DNA of 64,000 nt from Planctomycetota bacterium (GCA_027021385.1 JALUUL010000015.1:62001-126000), one strand, 5' to 3'. Positions 52,522-61,917 are shown, counted from the stretch's first letter. Program-made: numbers and translations. Notes: a model not told the origin generated them from the sequence alone.

Positions 52522-54230
52522 GATTCCTCCTTCGCTCGGGGAAGGCTCACCCGGACCCTGGCATCCTCGGAATCGGAGGGGATCCGGCAATCCCCTCCCA
52601 TCGCCCGCGCGAGACGGCGGGCGAAGGCCAGACCGAGTCCCAGGCCCGGAGCGCGCCCTTCGCCGGCCCGCGGTCCCCGCGCGAAGGGCGTGAAGACTCG
52701 CTCCCGGTCCTTGCGGGCGATGCCGGGGCCCTGATCGACGACGTCGATCACGACGTCCTTCCCGCCGGAGCTTCCATATTCGATTCCCACGGTTCCGCTC
52801 CCGTGGAGGCGCGCGTTCTCGAGGAGGTTCCAGAGGATGCGGCGCAGGGCGTCGGGGTCGCAGGCGGCCCGGAGATCCTCCCCCGTTCGCAGTTCTAGAC
52901 TCCGCCCGTCCCGTTCGAGCTGGGGGGCGTAGAGAGCGGCGATCTCCTCGAGGAAGCCCTGGAGTTCGAGGGTCCTCGTCTCCAGGTTCGGCGTTCCGCC
53001 TCGGGCCTCCCGGAACTCCAGGGCCTGTCCGAGAAGGGCGCCGAGTCGTTCGGCCTCTCCCTGCATCAGGCGGAGGTACTGGTCGCGCTTGCCGGGGTCC
53101 TTGATACGCCCCTCGACGAGGCTCTCGAGAAGGAGACGGAGTGAGGCGAGCGGCGTCTTCAGCTCGTGCGTGGCCGCCCGGAAGAAATCCTCGCGCTGGA
53201 GGGCCGCGCGCCTCTCCCTCATGAGGGAGCGCCAGGCGAGGCCCAACCCGAGGAAGAGGACGGCGGCCGCTCCGATGTAGAGGAGGGTCATGCCTCCGCC
53301 GGGATCGTCGGAGGGGTCCTCGGAGAGGAGGGCGAGTCCGGGGAGGATCGGGATCCCCCCGCTCCCCTCCCCGACGAGCAGGCGGGCCCGGACACGGTCC
53401 CGGCGGAGGGCTGACCGCAGCATGCGGGCGATCCTTTCGGCCGGAACGAGCAGACCCGCGACCCCGCCCTTCGGGTCCCGGCGGACGAGGAGGAGTTCGC
53501 GGCCGCCTCGGAGCGGGAGGGCGGCGGGGAGGGAGCGATCCTGCAGGTCGAGTTCCTCGAGTTCGCGGCGGGCGCTGCGCGCGCGCGCGCGCAGGAGGGC
53601 GCGTTCACGCAGGGGGGCGGCGATTCCGGGGGCGAGGGCGAGGATCTCGGCTTCCTCCCGTCCGGCGAGCCAGTCCTCGGCCCAGGGCGGCGGAGGGAGA
53701 TCGAGGTCGAGGAACAGGCGGAGGAAGGGGCCTTCGAAGCCCGGGGGGGGCGGCCGCCTCCGGTAGGTGGCGAGCATGTCCCGTGCGCGGTTCTTCCCCC
53801 CCTGCTTCCAGGCGATGCGGGCGAGGACCCAGAGGCCGAGAGCGTCACCCCGGTCCGCGGCGCGCCGGCGGAGATCGGAGAGTCCCCTCCCGTCCCCGGA
53901 CCGTCGCCAGGCCCGGAGGAGGGGGTCGGCGCGGAAGTTCCCGAAGGGGGGGACGACCCGCGGAGGCGCGGGTCCGGGGTCGAGAACGGGGCGCCTTCCG
54001 GCTTCGATCCGGAAGCGAAGGAGATCCTCCTCGTCCTTCCCGAACGCGGGGGAGAGGGCGAGCGCGCGCAGCCGGGCGGCCTCTTCCCTCGCCGCCCTCT
54101 CGAGGCGAACCCGCTCGCGCGCGTTCATTCCCTCGATCCGCCCGCGGATCCCCTGGATGCCCATGAAGAGGAGGCCGAGGGCTCCGGCGAGCATCAGGGG
54201 CAGAGGGTGGAAGAGGCGCGGTCCCCGCAT
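52518..54230 (-). CDS. Membrane sensor histidine kinase
   Basis: 570 residues. One N-terminal helix (about 10-27), a large extracytoplasmic sensor of about 280 residues rich in Arg and Pro with no family I recognise, and a second helix near 320-345 (LLYIGAAAVLFLGLGLAW). The HisKA box FFRAATHELKTPLASL carries the phospho-His; the ATP domain has ILWNLLENARLHG (N box), VVDQGPGIARKD (G1) and GLGLGLAFARRLA (G2). Start 54230 is preferred over ATG 54239 because TAGCAT then lies seven bases upstream, the pattern seen at other genes here. Forms a two-component system with the next gene. Confidence 0.93.
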   Translation of the reverse strand: MRGPRLFHPLPLMLAGALGLLFMGIQGIRGRIEGMNARERVRLERAAREEAARLRALALSPAFGKDEEDLLRFRIEAGRRPVLDPGPAPPRVVPPFGNFRADPLLRAWRRSGDGRGLSDLRRRAADRGDALGLWVLARIAWKQGGKNRARDMLATYRRRPPPPGFEGPFLRLFLDLDLPPPPWAEDWLAGREEAEILALAPGIAAPLRERALLRARARSARRELEELDLQDRSLPAALPLRGGRELLLVRRDPKGGVAGLLVPAERIARMLRSALRRDRVRARLLVGEGSGGIPILPGLALLSEDPSDDPGGGMTLLYIGAAAVLFLGLGLAWRSLMRERRAALQREDFFRAATHELKTPLASLRLLLESLVEGRIKDPGKRDQYLRLMQGEAERLGALLGQALEFREARGGTPNLETRTLELQGFLEEIAALYAPQLERDGRSLELRTGEDLRAACDPDALRRILWNLLENARLHGSGTVGIEYGSSGGKDVVIDVVDQGPGIARKDRERVFTPFARGPRAGEGRAPGLGLGLAFARRLARAMGGDCRIPSDSEDARVRVSLPRAKEES

Positions 54231-54237
54231 GTCCTCC

Positions 54238-54270
54238 ATGCTAGGACCCCTCTGTCAAGAAGGGGTCAAG
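54238..54270 (-). promoter_or_regulatory. Histidine kinase promoter with CTTGAC-N5-CTTGAC box
   Basis: Two CTTGAC copies (54265-54270 and 54254-54259 on the - strand) start 11 bases apart; the second overlaps TTGACA. TAGCAT at 54243-54238 is the likely -10 box, seven bases before ATG 54230. A response regulator bound here would replace the usual -35 contact. The region also holds a 7-base inverted repeat, GACCCCT/AGGGGTC. Confidence 0.6.
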
Positions 54271-54353
54271 GACCGCGGGCCCTCCGGGGGAGTCGAGGAG
54301 ACCCACGACGGACGCGATCGCGTGCGAGGAGGGCGCGGCGGCCTTTGAATTCT

Positions 54354-55058
54354 TCAGGCGCGGGGGGTCCAGAGGTGGTGCGCGCCGAGAAGGCCACAGT
54401 CGTTGGAGACCCTCCGGCAGTTCGGCGGGAGGTCCCCCTCCTCGAGGAGTCGGGCGTTCCCGCCGCCGAGATGGCAGAGCCTCGGGGAGAGGCAAGGAAG
54501 GAGGATCTCGAGGGCCTCGCGCAGGCGCGCCCGCCAGACCTCCTCCCCGGCCTCCCTCAGGGCCGGGTCGCCGAGACGTTCCTCAAAACTTCCTTCGCCG
54601 TCCATCGGAAGATGTCCGAACTCGAGGTTCGGGATCAGGCGGCCGTCGAGGAAGAAGGAGGAACCGACTCCAGTGCCCAGGGTCAGCACCAGTTCCTTCC
54701 CTCGTCCCTCGACCGCGCCGAGCCCGGCGACGTCGGCGTCGTTCGCGACCCTCGCCGGCGCCCCGAGCATGCGTTCGAGCGCGCCCGCGAGATCGTAGTC
54801 CGTCCAACCCTCGGCCAGGTTGACCGCGCCCCGCGTGCGGCCCTCCTCGACGACACCGGGGAAACCGGCCCCGATCCGGGTGTAGGTCCCGCATTCCCGC
54901 GCGAGATCCGCGACGGTGTCCAGCAGGACCTCCGGATTCGAGGGGCGGGGCGTGGCCCGGGAACGCGGACCCTCCTCGATCCGGCCCTTGGAGTCCAGCA
55001 GGCAGGCCTTCAGCCGGCTGCCTCCGATGTCGAGCGCCAGGGTTCGTTCCCCGTCCAT
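54354..55058 (-). CDS. ROK-family sugar kinase, polyphosphate glucokinase-like
   Basis: 234 residues, short like polyphosphate glucokinases. ALDIGGSRLKACLLD binds phosphate, GAGFPGVV and RVANDADVAGLG hold the catalytic Asp, LTLGTGVGSSFFLDG binds nucleotide or polyphosphate, and NLEFGHLP contains the substrate-binding ExGH region. The classic ROK zinc-binding Cys cluster is absent, as in polyphosphate glucokinases. Substrate glucose is likely, phosphoryl donor uncertain. TAGCCT lies six bases before its ATG. Confidence 0.82.
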   Translation of the reverse strand: MDGERTLALDIGGSRLKACLLDSKGRIEEGPRSRATPRPSNPEVLLDTVADLARECGTYTRIGAGFPGVVEEGRTRGAVNLAEGWTDYDLAGALERMLGAPARVANDADVAGLGAVEGRGKELVLTLGTGVGSSFFLDGRLIPNLEFGHLPMDGEGSFEERLGDPALREAGEEVWRARLREALEILLPCLSPRLCHLGGGNARLLEEGDLPPNCRRVSNDCGLLGAHHLWTPRA

Positions 55059-55064
55059 GCCTCA

Positions 55065-55070
55065 AGGCTA
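55065..55070 (-). promoter_or_regulatory. -10 box (TAGCCT) of the ROK kinase gene, leaderless layout
   Basis: TAGCCT lies exactly six bases before ATG 55058. The intervening TGAGGC contains GAGG but too close to the ATG to act as a normal ribosome binding site. Confidence 0.4.
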
Positions 55071-55128
55071 ACCTCTCCCCCCTCCTTCTCGACGAGGGTT
55101 CTTTAGGACCGGGGCTCGTGGAGAGGGC

Positions 55129-55134
55129 TAAGAT
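55129..55134 (+). promoter_or_regulatory. -10 box (TAAGAT) of the APH-like kinase gene
   Basis: TAAGAT lies eight bases before ATG 55143. It is divergent from the ROK promoter, about 60 bases away. Confidence 0.4.
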
Positions 55135-55142
55135 CGCAGGGC

Positions 55143-56279
55143 ATGGTGGATGAGGGTCCGAGGCGTCGGGACGGCCGCGAGGCGTGGGGGATCGCGGACC
55201 CCGACTTTCTCGAACTGTTCGAGACCGCGGCCGCGGAAACCGGAATCGAGGGGCTCGTGCTTCGCGCCGACAGGAAGGGGCGGCGATGGGCGGTCTCGAG
55301 GAAGGAGGGCCGGGAGCCACGGGCCTTCCTCGCGGAGGAGGACGGGGTCCGGAAACTCCGGATCGAGGAGGATCGAAGATTGCCGGGGACCCGGCTGCTC
55401 CGGAAACCGCGACGACTCGCCGCCCTCCTGGGGCTCCCGGAACCTCCCCCGGTCGAGGTCCTCGCCTGGCGTCCCTTCGGGCGGGCGGTCCTCCGCTGTC
55501 GGATCGAAAGGTGCGCGCTCTACCTGAAACTCTTCACGAGGAAGGGTTTTGCAAGAGTCCTTCCGGGGCTGGAGGCCCTCCGGGTTCTCCAGGCGAGGCT
55601 CTGCGGTTTGCAGGATCCGCGCCCGCCTGTCCTTTGCCTTCCGCTCCGGCGTTTCGAGGAGGAGGCCGCCCTCCTCCTCCCCGAGGCGCCGGGGCGTTCA
55701 CTCCACGAGGTCTTGGGAGCGAGGGGAGCCTTCTCCCCCGAGGGCCTCGCCGCTTCTCTCGAGGCCCTCCACCGGATCCCCGCCCCGGACGAACTTCCCT
55801 CGAGGACCTTCGAGGACGAACGGCGCTCGACCCTCCGGCAACTCCGGGCGGGAGCTCTCGTGGACCCCTCCCTCGCCCCCCTGCTCGCCATCTGCGAGTC
55901 CCTGCCCCTGCCGGACCCGGGCCCTGGAAATGCTCTGGTACACACCGACCTGCACGACAAACAGATCTACGAGGAGGGCGGGGCCTTCACCTGGATCGAC
56001 ATCGAGAACGCCGCCCGGGGCGACCCTCTTTGCGACCTCGTCAACCTCCTGGAACACATTCGCTTACGGGAATTGCAGGCGGGTGGCGGGCCTGGAACCG
56101 GTCCGGGGGAGGCGGCCTGGTCCCGGGCCCTCGGAATCCGGGAGAGGGATCTCCGGGTCCGGAGCCTTCGGATCCTCGTGCGGGCCCGCCTGGCCGGGGT
56201 CTACGCGATGCGCCCGCAGTGGCAGGAGCTATCCGCCCGGCTGGCGGCGGAGGCCCTGGCTCTTCCCGAATGGCCCTGA
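55143..56279 (+). CDS. APH/choline-kinase-like phosphotransferase
   Basis: 378 residues with a small-molecule kinase fold. The catalytic loop reads LVHTDLHDKQIY and the metal motif FTWIDIENAARGDPLCDLVNLLE, matching the HxDxxxxN and DxD pattern of aminoglycoside phosphotransferase-type kinases, with Gln in place of the usual Asn. The N-terminal half has YLKLFTRKGF with the likely ATP-binding Lys. Substrate could be a sugar, a lipid A core residue or another alcohol; resistance to antibiotics should not be assumed. Divergent from the ROK kinase. Confidence 0.75.
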   Translation: MVDEGPRRRDGREAWGIADPDFLELFETAAAETGIEGLVLRADRKGRRWAVSRKEGREPRAFLAEEDGVRKLRIEEDRRLPGTRLLRKPRRLAALLGLPEPPPVEVLAWRPFGRAVLRCRIERCALYLKLFTRKGFARVLPGLEALRVLQARLCGLQDPRPPVLCLPLRRFEEEAALLLPEAPGRSLHEVLGARGAFSPEGLAASLEALHRIPAPDELPSRTFEDERRSTLRQLRAGALVDPSLAPLLAICESLPLPDPGPGNALVHTDLHDKQIYEEGGAFTWIDIENAARGDPLCDLVNLLEHIRLRELQAGGGPGTGPGEAAWSRALGIRERDLRVRSLRILVRARLAGVYAMRPQWQELSARLAAEALALPEWP

Positions 56280-56294
56280 ACGGCCGGGATTGCC

Positions 56295-56320
56295 GGATTC
56301 CGGGAATCCTGTATCTTTTT
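56295..56320 (+). terminator. Intrinsic terminator after the APH-like gene
   Basis: GGATTC-CGG-GAATCC forms a perfect 6-bp stem, 16 bases after the stop codon, followed by TGTATCTTTTT. The best-formed intrinsic terminator in the window. Confidence 0.65.
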
Positions 56321-56439
56321 CCGGGCACATACCGGATTCCGTCAGGTTCTTTCCCTCTCCATTCGAAGGGCCTTGCCAGGCCATTCCGGCATCCCTTCCC
56401 GGCTCGCACCGACCCGACTCTCTCCGCTCCGTCGCTTTC

Positions 56440-58770
56440 ATGACCGGGAATTCTCTCGTCCGTAATTCGCTTCACGCAGGGTTCTGCCTGCTGCTTACGG
56501 CCTGCTCCTCTCCCGAGTGGGCGGCTCCCGGTCTGGGAGGTGGAAGCGGCGGCGGTAACAAGGGCAAGGGCAACGGCGGGAATACCTCGATCAAGGCTCC
56601 ACCGCGAGGTTACGAACCAGGTGGTTTGCTGAGCGCTTTCGCGGGCGACGGAACGGCCTGGCTCCGGTGGGCTCTGCCGAAGGGCGGGGTGGACAAGGTC
56701 GAGACCGGCCTGTTCCTGGGAAGCGACCCGAATACCCTCTATCTCGGGATTCCGATTCGCAAGGACCTGAAGGGCGATGGGATCGAGATCGGAGGTCTCG
56801 TGAACGGGCTCTCCTATTGGTTCGGGCTCGGGATCCGCGCGGTCGGAGCGAAGGTCTGGCGACCGGCCGGAATGCCGATGTCCGTCACTCCCCGACCGCC
56901 GATCTACGTGGACGGATCCTCGAACGCCCCGAACCCGGACGGCCGCACGCCGCTCCGTCCGTTCAAGACCCTGTCGAAGGCGCTCGCCGCAGCCTTCGGC
57001 GCAGGGGGAGGGAACATCTGGTTGCGTGGCGGCGACTACGAGGAGACCGGATGGGGCCTGCCTCAGGGCGTACACCTCTTCGGCGGCTTCGCCGCCGGTT
57101 TCGTTCCCGAGGACCGCGATCCGGCCAAGGAGCCGACGACGTTGCGCACCGGTCCGAACGGCATCTGCTTCCTCGTTCCCTCGGGGGGCCTCGGCGCGAC
57201 GATGGACGGTCTGATCCTCGACGGCCGGAAGTCCTCCCTGATCGGCGTCGACGTCTTTCGTTCCTCCTTCGAGTTCCGCAACTGCACGATCCGGGGTTTC
57301 CTGCAGTCGGGGTTGCGGCTGCGGAACGGATCGAGGAACAACGTCTATCCAGTGAGGGTCTCCCGCAGTCTCTTCCTCGGGAACGGCTTCGAAGGTCTCG
57401 CCGGGCGCGGGGCCTTCCGTCTCTACGTCGAGGGTTGCGATTTTGTCGGGAACGGACAGGAGGGCCTCGATCTCAACGACCTGATCGCGCTTTCCGGTCA
57501 GGCTGCGGTACTGCGCGTCCGGAACTCCCGATTCCTGCGGAATTTCTTCGAGGGGCTCGACGTGAACTTCAGCGCCCCGCTGCTTCCTGGTCCGGTCGGA
57601 GGGCTTTTCGACGTCCTGATCGAGGGGTGTCGCTTCGAGGAGAACGGCTTCGAAGGCCTTCTCCTCGACCAGGACTATGAACTCGCCCCCGCGTGGACCG
57701 GGAGCTTCGTCGTCCGCTCCTGTACGGCGCGGGCGAACCTCGGAGCCGGAGTGCACATCGACGCGGACGCGCCCGGGACCTTTCTCGTTCACGACCTCTC
57801 CGCGACCGCAAATCGGGGCGACGGGCTCTGGGTGACCTCGGAGATCCTCGCGGGAACGATCCCCGTCTCGGCCTCCGCCTTCCTCGGGAACCAGGGCTAC
57901 GGCATCCGAGCCTCGCAGGGCCGCCGGGGGCTGCTCGTCTCCCACTGCGTCCTCGCGGGGAACTTCAAGGGAGGGATCGTGAGCCCCGTCGTGCCGTCGA
58001 CGGCCCATTCGACGGTCTTCCAGTTCCAGGCGGCCCCCACGGCCGGCGTCGTCACGACCGTGAGCCTCGACGCAGGGGCCGGGACCTTCGTTCGTGCCCC
58101 GACCGCCTACGCCCTCGTCACGGCCCTGGCCGGGAACGTCGCGACCTTCCGTCTCGGGGCGGTCCCCGCCGGGGCCCTCGTCGAACTCGCGGACGACGGT
58201 CTCGGCCTCGGTTCGACCCCCTTGGGTCCGGGCAAGATCCGCCTCGCGAAGGCGCCCTCCTTCGTCCGCCTTCCCGCGAGCCTTTTCGTCTACGGGAAGG
58301 TCGCGAAGGTCTCGGAGGATTTCCGCCTGCCGGCCGGCTCCGCCGCGAAGGGGGCGGGCCTCGCTCCCCCGGGTTCGAAGAGCGACGCGGGACCACGGGG
58401 GGCTCCGGTTCCCGAGGATCCCGGTTCCGGGGACATCGATGACGGGCGGGCGCTCTATCCGCCGCTCTTCTATCCGACGGGCACGACGCCGGCCGCCCCC
58501 CTGGGGCTCACCCGCGCGCAGGCCCTCACGATCGAGTTCTCCCGGGCCCTCGATCCCGCGACCGTGGGCGGCGGGCGAGTCGTGATCGAGGACTCGAACG
58601 GCAAACGGCTCTCTCCGGGGCTATCCGTCCAGGGGACGAAGCTCGTTCTGAGCCCTCCCCCCGGCGGCTGGTCCGGGACGCGTCTCGAGATCACGGTCCA
58701 CCGCGGTCTCCGTTCGACGGACGGCCTGTCCCTCGCCGTTCCGATCTTTCTCACTCTGGGTGTCCGATGA
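56440..58770 (+). CDS. Parallel beta-helix lipoprotein
   Basis: 776 residues. Lipobox LTAC at Cys22 and then a Gly/Asn/Lys-rich linker. After a beta domain (about 45-160) a right-handed parallel beta-helix runs from about 175 to 530: PIYVDGSS, NIWLRGGDYEETG, repeated rungs such as VEGCDFVGNGQEGLDL, IEGCRFEENGFEGLLL and VRSCTARANLGAGVHI. The C-terminal 100 residues look like an SbsA/Big_5 domain (RAQALTIEFSRALDPATV). Such proteins bind or cut polysaccharides; no catalytic residues can be named. The 160-base upstream region lacks a strong ribosome binding site near the ATG. Confidence 0.83.
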   Translation: MTGNSLVRNSLHAGFCLLLTACSSPEWAAPGLGGGSGGGNKGKGNGGNTSIKAPPRGYEPGGLLSAFAGDGTAWLRWALPKGGVDKVETGLFLGSDPNTLYLGIPIRKDLKGDGIEIGGLVNGLSYWFGLGIRAVGAKVWRPAGMPMSVTPRPPIYVDGSSNAPNPDGRTPLRPFKTLSKALAAAFGAGGGNIWLRGGDYEETGWGLPQGVHLFGGFAAGFVPEDRDPAKEPTTLRTGPNGICFLVPSGGLGATMDGLILDGRKSSLIGVDVFRSSFEFRNCTIRGFLQSGLRLRNGSRNNVYPVRVSRSLFLGNGFEGLAGRGAFRLYVEGCDFVGNGQEGLDLNDLIALSGQAAVLRVRNSRFLRNFFEGLDVNFSAPLLPGPVGGLFDVLIEGCRFEENGFEGLLLDQDYELAPAWTGSFVVRSCTARANLGAGVHIDADAPGTFLVHDLSATANRGDGLWVTSEILAGTIPVSASAFLGNQGYGIRASQGRRGLLVSHCVLAGNFKGGIVSPVVPSTAHSTVFQFQAAPTAGVVTTVSLDAGAGTFVRAPTAYALVTALAGNVATFRLGAVPAGALVELADDGLGLGSTPLGPGKIRLAKAPSFVRLPASLFVYGKVAKVSEDFRLPAGSAAKGAGLAPPGSKSDAGPRGAPVPEDPGSGDIDDGRALYPPLFYPTGTTPAAPLGLTRAQALTIEFSRALDPATVGGGRVVIEDSNGKRLSPGLSVQGTKLVLSPPPGGWSGTRLEITVHRGLRSTDGLSLAVPIFLTLGVR

Positions 58771-58888
58771 ACCTCTTTCCCGTGTTTCCCGAGAAGAACG
58801 CGGGGCGGGGGGGCCGCGCGGGAATGCGGTCCCATCGGCCCGGGATCCTGTCGAAGCCGTCCCCGCCGGGGCGGCGGGAGTCTCCAAA

Positions 58889-60613
58889 ATGCGACGTATA
58901 AAACTCTTTCTCCTCCTCGCGACCGCCTTCTGCCCGGGCGCGTTGCGCGCCGGCACGATCACCGGCAAGGTCATCGGCCCCCTCGGGGCGCCGGTGGCCG
59001 GAGCCGAGATCCGAATCAAGGGGCTCAACTTTCCGATTCCCCCGAAGACGAGCCTGCTCGGGACCTTTTCGGTGACCGTCCCTCCCGGGACCTACGACGT
59101 CGGCATCATTCCCAGCCAGTCAACCCTCCTCGTCCCGACGTTGATCAAGGGAGTGAAGGTCCTCTTGACGGCCAGCGTCGGGACCGTCCGGGTCGGCAAG
59201 GGTTTCAAGCTGACCGGCAAGGTCGTGACCTCGCCGTCCAACCTGCCCCTCTTCAACGCGGACTTGAACGTCTACGACCAGAAGACGCGGGTCAAGCTCT
59301 ACACGCCGGACGACAACACCGACGCCTTCGGGGTCTTCAGCATCATCGTTCCCGGCGGCACCTACCGGGTCCGGGTGACCCCTCCCGTCGGCCGGCTCCT
59401 CGTCGCCCAGGAGGCGCGGAACGTCCTCGTCAACAAGTTGACCGTTCTGAACACCTTCGTCATCAAGCCCGGGGTGCTCGTGACCGGAACCGTCGTCGAC
59501 AGCCTGACGAAGCTCCCCCTCTCCGGCGTCGATCTCGACGCCGACGACGCGATCACCGGAACGCGGATCGTCACCCCCCTCGACAACACGAACAGCCTGG
59601 GCGTGTTCAAGCTGATCCTCCCCCCCGGCCTCTACCACCTCAATTTCGATCCCCCGCGCGGCCGGAACCACGTCGGCAAGAGGATCTACAACGTCCGGAT
59701 CACCGCGGCCGCGAACCTCGGCGTTACCGCCCTGGACCGCGGCTTCCTGCTGACGGGGACCGTCCTGGGGCCGGGGGCGACGCCCGTCGCCGGGGCCAAC
59801 CTGGACCTCCTGACATCCCCCGGGGATACGTCCCTCTATCTCAGCAATGACTCGACGGACGCCTCCGGTAAGTTCGTGGTCGCCGTGGCCGCCGGGACCT
59901 ACCGGCTCTCCGTCGAACCCCCGACAGGATCCACGCTCGCGGGGGCCGTCTCCGCCTCCTTCAAGGTCGCGGCGAATACCGCCGTCCCGACCTTCAACCT
60001 CGTGAAGGGGGTTCCGATCACCGGAACCCTGACCGGCTGGAACGGCGCCCCCGAGGTCGGGGCCAACCTCGACCTCGTCGATCCGGTGACCGGGACCGTG
60101 ATCCCGACCGCGGGGGATCTGACGGACACGCTCGGGAAGTTCACGATCCAGGCGCCTCCCGGGACCTGGAACCTGGAGATCCATACGAAGAAGCTCAGCT
60201 TCTCGAGGTCGACGACGATCAAGGGGCTCGTCATGAACGGGCCCAAGACGATCGTCAAGAAACTGAGTCTCGTTCCCGTGGGCGTCTATTTCGACAGCGT
60301 CGGCATCCCGACCGCGACCCGCGGGGGGTCCGTCACCGCGTCCCTGGTCTTCGTCAACATGGGCCCCACGACGGTGAACGCGAAGATGAGTCTCGCGGTG
60401 AAGGATCCGAACGGGGTCTGGTCCTACGTCATCAAGCCCATCACCCTCCCGCTTCCGGGTTTCTACGCGGTTGCTGCGGTCAACCTCCCGTTCCCGGTCC
60501 CGCTCGTGAACACCGCGAACCTCGGGAAGGTCTTCAAGTACCAGTTCCGCGTCGAGGATCCGCTGACCGGAGCGGAGATGGACAAGGACGGTTTCCAACT
60601 CGTGATCCGCTGA
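58889..60613 (+). CDS. Secreted carboxypeptidase-regulatory-like (transthyretin-like) repeat protein
   Basis: 574 residues. Signal peptide ends near LRAG. It is a chain of about five CarboxypepD_reg-like beta domains of about 90 residues, each opening with a G-x-V-x-G/D pattern (TITGKVIGPLGAPVAGAEI, LTGTVLGPGATPVAGANL, ITGTLTGWNGAPEVGANL) and closing with a V-x-PGTYxL pattern, followed by a C-terminal beta domain from about 460. No enzyme domain is attached. Likely a surface adhesion or structural protein. ATG 58889 follows GGGAG by nine bases. Confidence 0.8.
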   Translation: MRRIKLFLLLATAFCPGALRAGTITGKVIGPLGAPVAGAEIRIKGLNFPIPPKTSLLGTFSVTVPPGTYDVGIIPSQSTLLVPTLIKGVKVLLTASVGTVRVGKGFKLTGKVVTSPSNLPLFNADLNVYDQKTRVKLYTPDDNTDAFGVFSIIVPGGTYRVRVTPPVGRLLVAQEARNVLVNKLTVLNTFVIKPGVLVTGTVVDSLTKLPLSGVDLDADDAITGTRIVTPLDNTNSLGVFKLILPPGLYHLNFDPPRGRNHVGKRIYNVRITAAANLGVTALDRGFLLTGTVLGPGATPVAGANLDLLTSPGDTSLYLSNDSTDASGKFVVAVAAGTYRLSVEPPTGSTLAGAVSASFKVAANTAVPTFNLVKGVPITGTLTGWNGAPEVGANLDLVDPVTGTVIPTAGDLTDTLGKFTIQAPPGTWNLEIHTKKLSFSRSTTIKGLVMNGPKTIVKKLSLVPVGVYFDSVGIPTATRGGSVTASLVFVNMGPTTVNAKMSLAVKDPNGVWSYVIKPITLPLPGFYAVAAVNLPFPVPLVNTANLGKVFKYQFRVEDPLTGAEMDKDGFQLVIR

Positions 60614-60637
60614 TCGGGGGCGAATCGGAGAACCCCT

Positions 60638-61900
60638 ATGAGGGAAACGAAGGACATGGCCGGAACCGAGACCCGGAAGAGGAGGATCCTCCTCTACAGC
60701 CATGATTCCTTCGGGCTCGGGCACCTGCGCAGGTCCCTGTCGATCGCGACCGAGATCGCGGCCAGGGACCGGGATGCACAGATGCTCCTCGTAACCGGCG
60801 CGCCCTTCCCCTGCCTCTTCGACCTGCCCCCCAGGGTCGAGATCCTCAAACTCCCGAGCATCACGAAGGACGAGACCGGGGCCTACGTGCCGCGGAGGTT
60901 CGACCTCCCGGTCCGTGAGGTCGTTGCCCAGCGGAGTGCGATCCTCGGCGGGGCCGTCCGGAGCTTCCGGCCGGACGCACTGCTCGTAGACCACACGCCC
61001 ACTGGCCTGCTCGGCGAACTGCGGCCAGTACTCGAGGAGGCCCGGACCCGGAATCCGGAGACGGTCCTCCTTCTCGGGCTCCGGGACCTGATCGATGCTC
61101 CGGAGGAGGCCCGGCGGCAGCTCGAGAGCGACGGTTCCTTCGACCTGATGAGGAATGTCTACGACGAGATCTTCGTCTACGGGGATCCGAGGGTCTTCGA
61201 TGTCGCGCGGGCCTATGGAATGCACGGGGACCTCAACGGAAAGCTCCGCTATCTGGGTTTCGTCTGTCCCCCAGGAGTGCCGCATGCGATCACCGATCGG
61301 CGGGCGGGGCCGATGCGCATCCTGGCCTCGGCGGGCGGGGGCGAGGACGGGTTCGGCCTGCTCTCGCAGGTCGCGCTGGCCTTGCTCGGGCCGATGCGGG
61401 ACGAGCGGATCGAGGCCCTTCTCGTCACAGGGCCCTTGATGGATCCGGCCGAGGTCACCGCGCTCCGGCGTCTGGTGGCGGAGGATCCGAGGATCACGGT
61501 CCAGGAGAGAGTGCGCAGCCTGATTCCCGCCATCCGGGAGGCCGACCTCGTCGTCAGCATGGGGGGCTACAACTCCGTCTATGAAACCCTGCGCTACGGA
61601 CGGAGGGTCCTCGTCTTCCCCCGCGTGCATCCTAGGCGCGAGCAGTGGGAGCGGGGGAAGCGCCTCGCGGAGATGGGGCTCGTCCGGGTGTTGTCCCCGA
61701 CCGCGGATCAGACCGGACGACGGATGGGCGAGGCGATCCGCGAGGCCCTTTCGGGTCCCGAGGTCCACGGAAAGCTGCACCTTCCCTTCGATGGTGCGGC
61801 CCTGGCCGCGGACCGTATCCTTTCCCGCCTCGCCGGGGAGCCGGAAACCTGCCCCGGAGAACATGCAGGCCGCAGGGTGCGCAGGGCCCCCGGCCTTTGA
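60638..61900 (+). CDS. GT28/MurG-like predicted glycosyltransferase
   Basis: 420 residues with a GT-B fold. N-domain ILLYSHDSFGLGHLRRSLSIATEIA has the GLGHxRR signature of GT28-type enzymes. C-domain shows MRILASAGGGEDGF, LVVSMGGYNSVYETLRYGRRVLVFPR, typical of the UDP-sugar pocket (GGYN in place of the usual GG[ST]xS). An internal ATG at 60656 with AAGGA before it is an alternative start. It precedes the GT4 gene at 61918 by 17 bases. Confidence 0.82.
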   Translation: MRETKDMAGTETRKRRILLYSHDSFGLGHLRRSLSIATEIAARDRDAQMLLVTGAPFPCLFDLPPRVEILKLPSITKDETGAYVPRRFDLPVREVVAQRSAILGGAVRSFRPDALLVDHTPTGLLGELRPVLEEARTRNPETVLLLGLRDLIDAPEEARRQLESDGSFDLMRNVYDEIFVYGDPRVFDVARAYGMHGDLNGKLRYLGFVCPPGVPHAITDRRAGPMRILASAGGGEDGFGLLSQVALALLGPMRDERIEALLVTGPLMDPAEVTALRRLVAEDPRITVQERVRSLIPAIREADLVVSMGGYNSVYETLRYGRRVLVFPRVHPRREQWERGKRLAEMGLVRVLSPTADQTGRRMGEAIREALSGPEVHGKLHLPFDGAALAADRILSRLAGEPETCPGEHAGRRVRRAPGL

Positions 61901-61917
61901 GCCCGGAGGTCCGTTCG

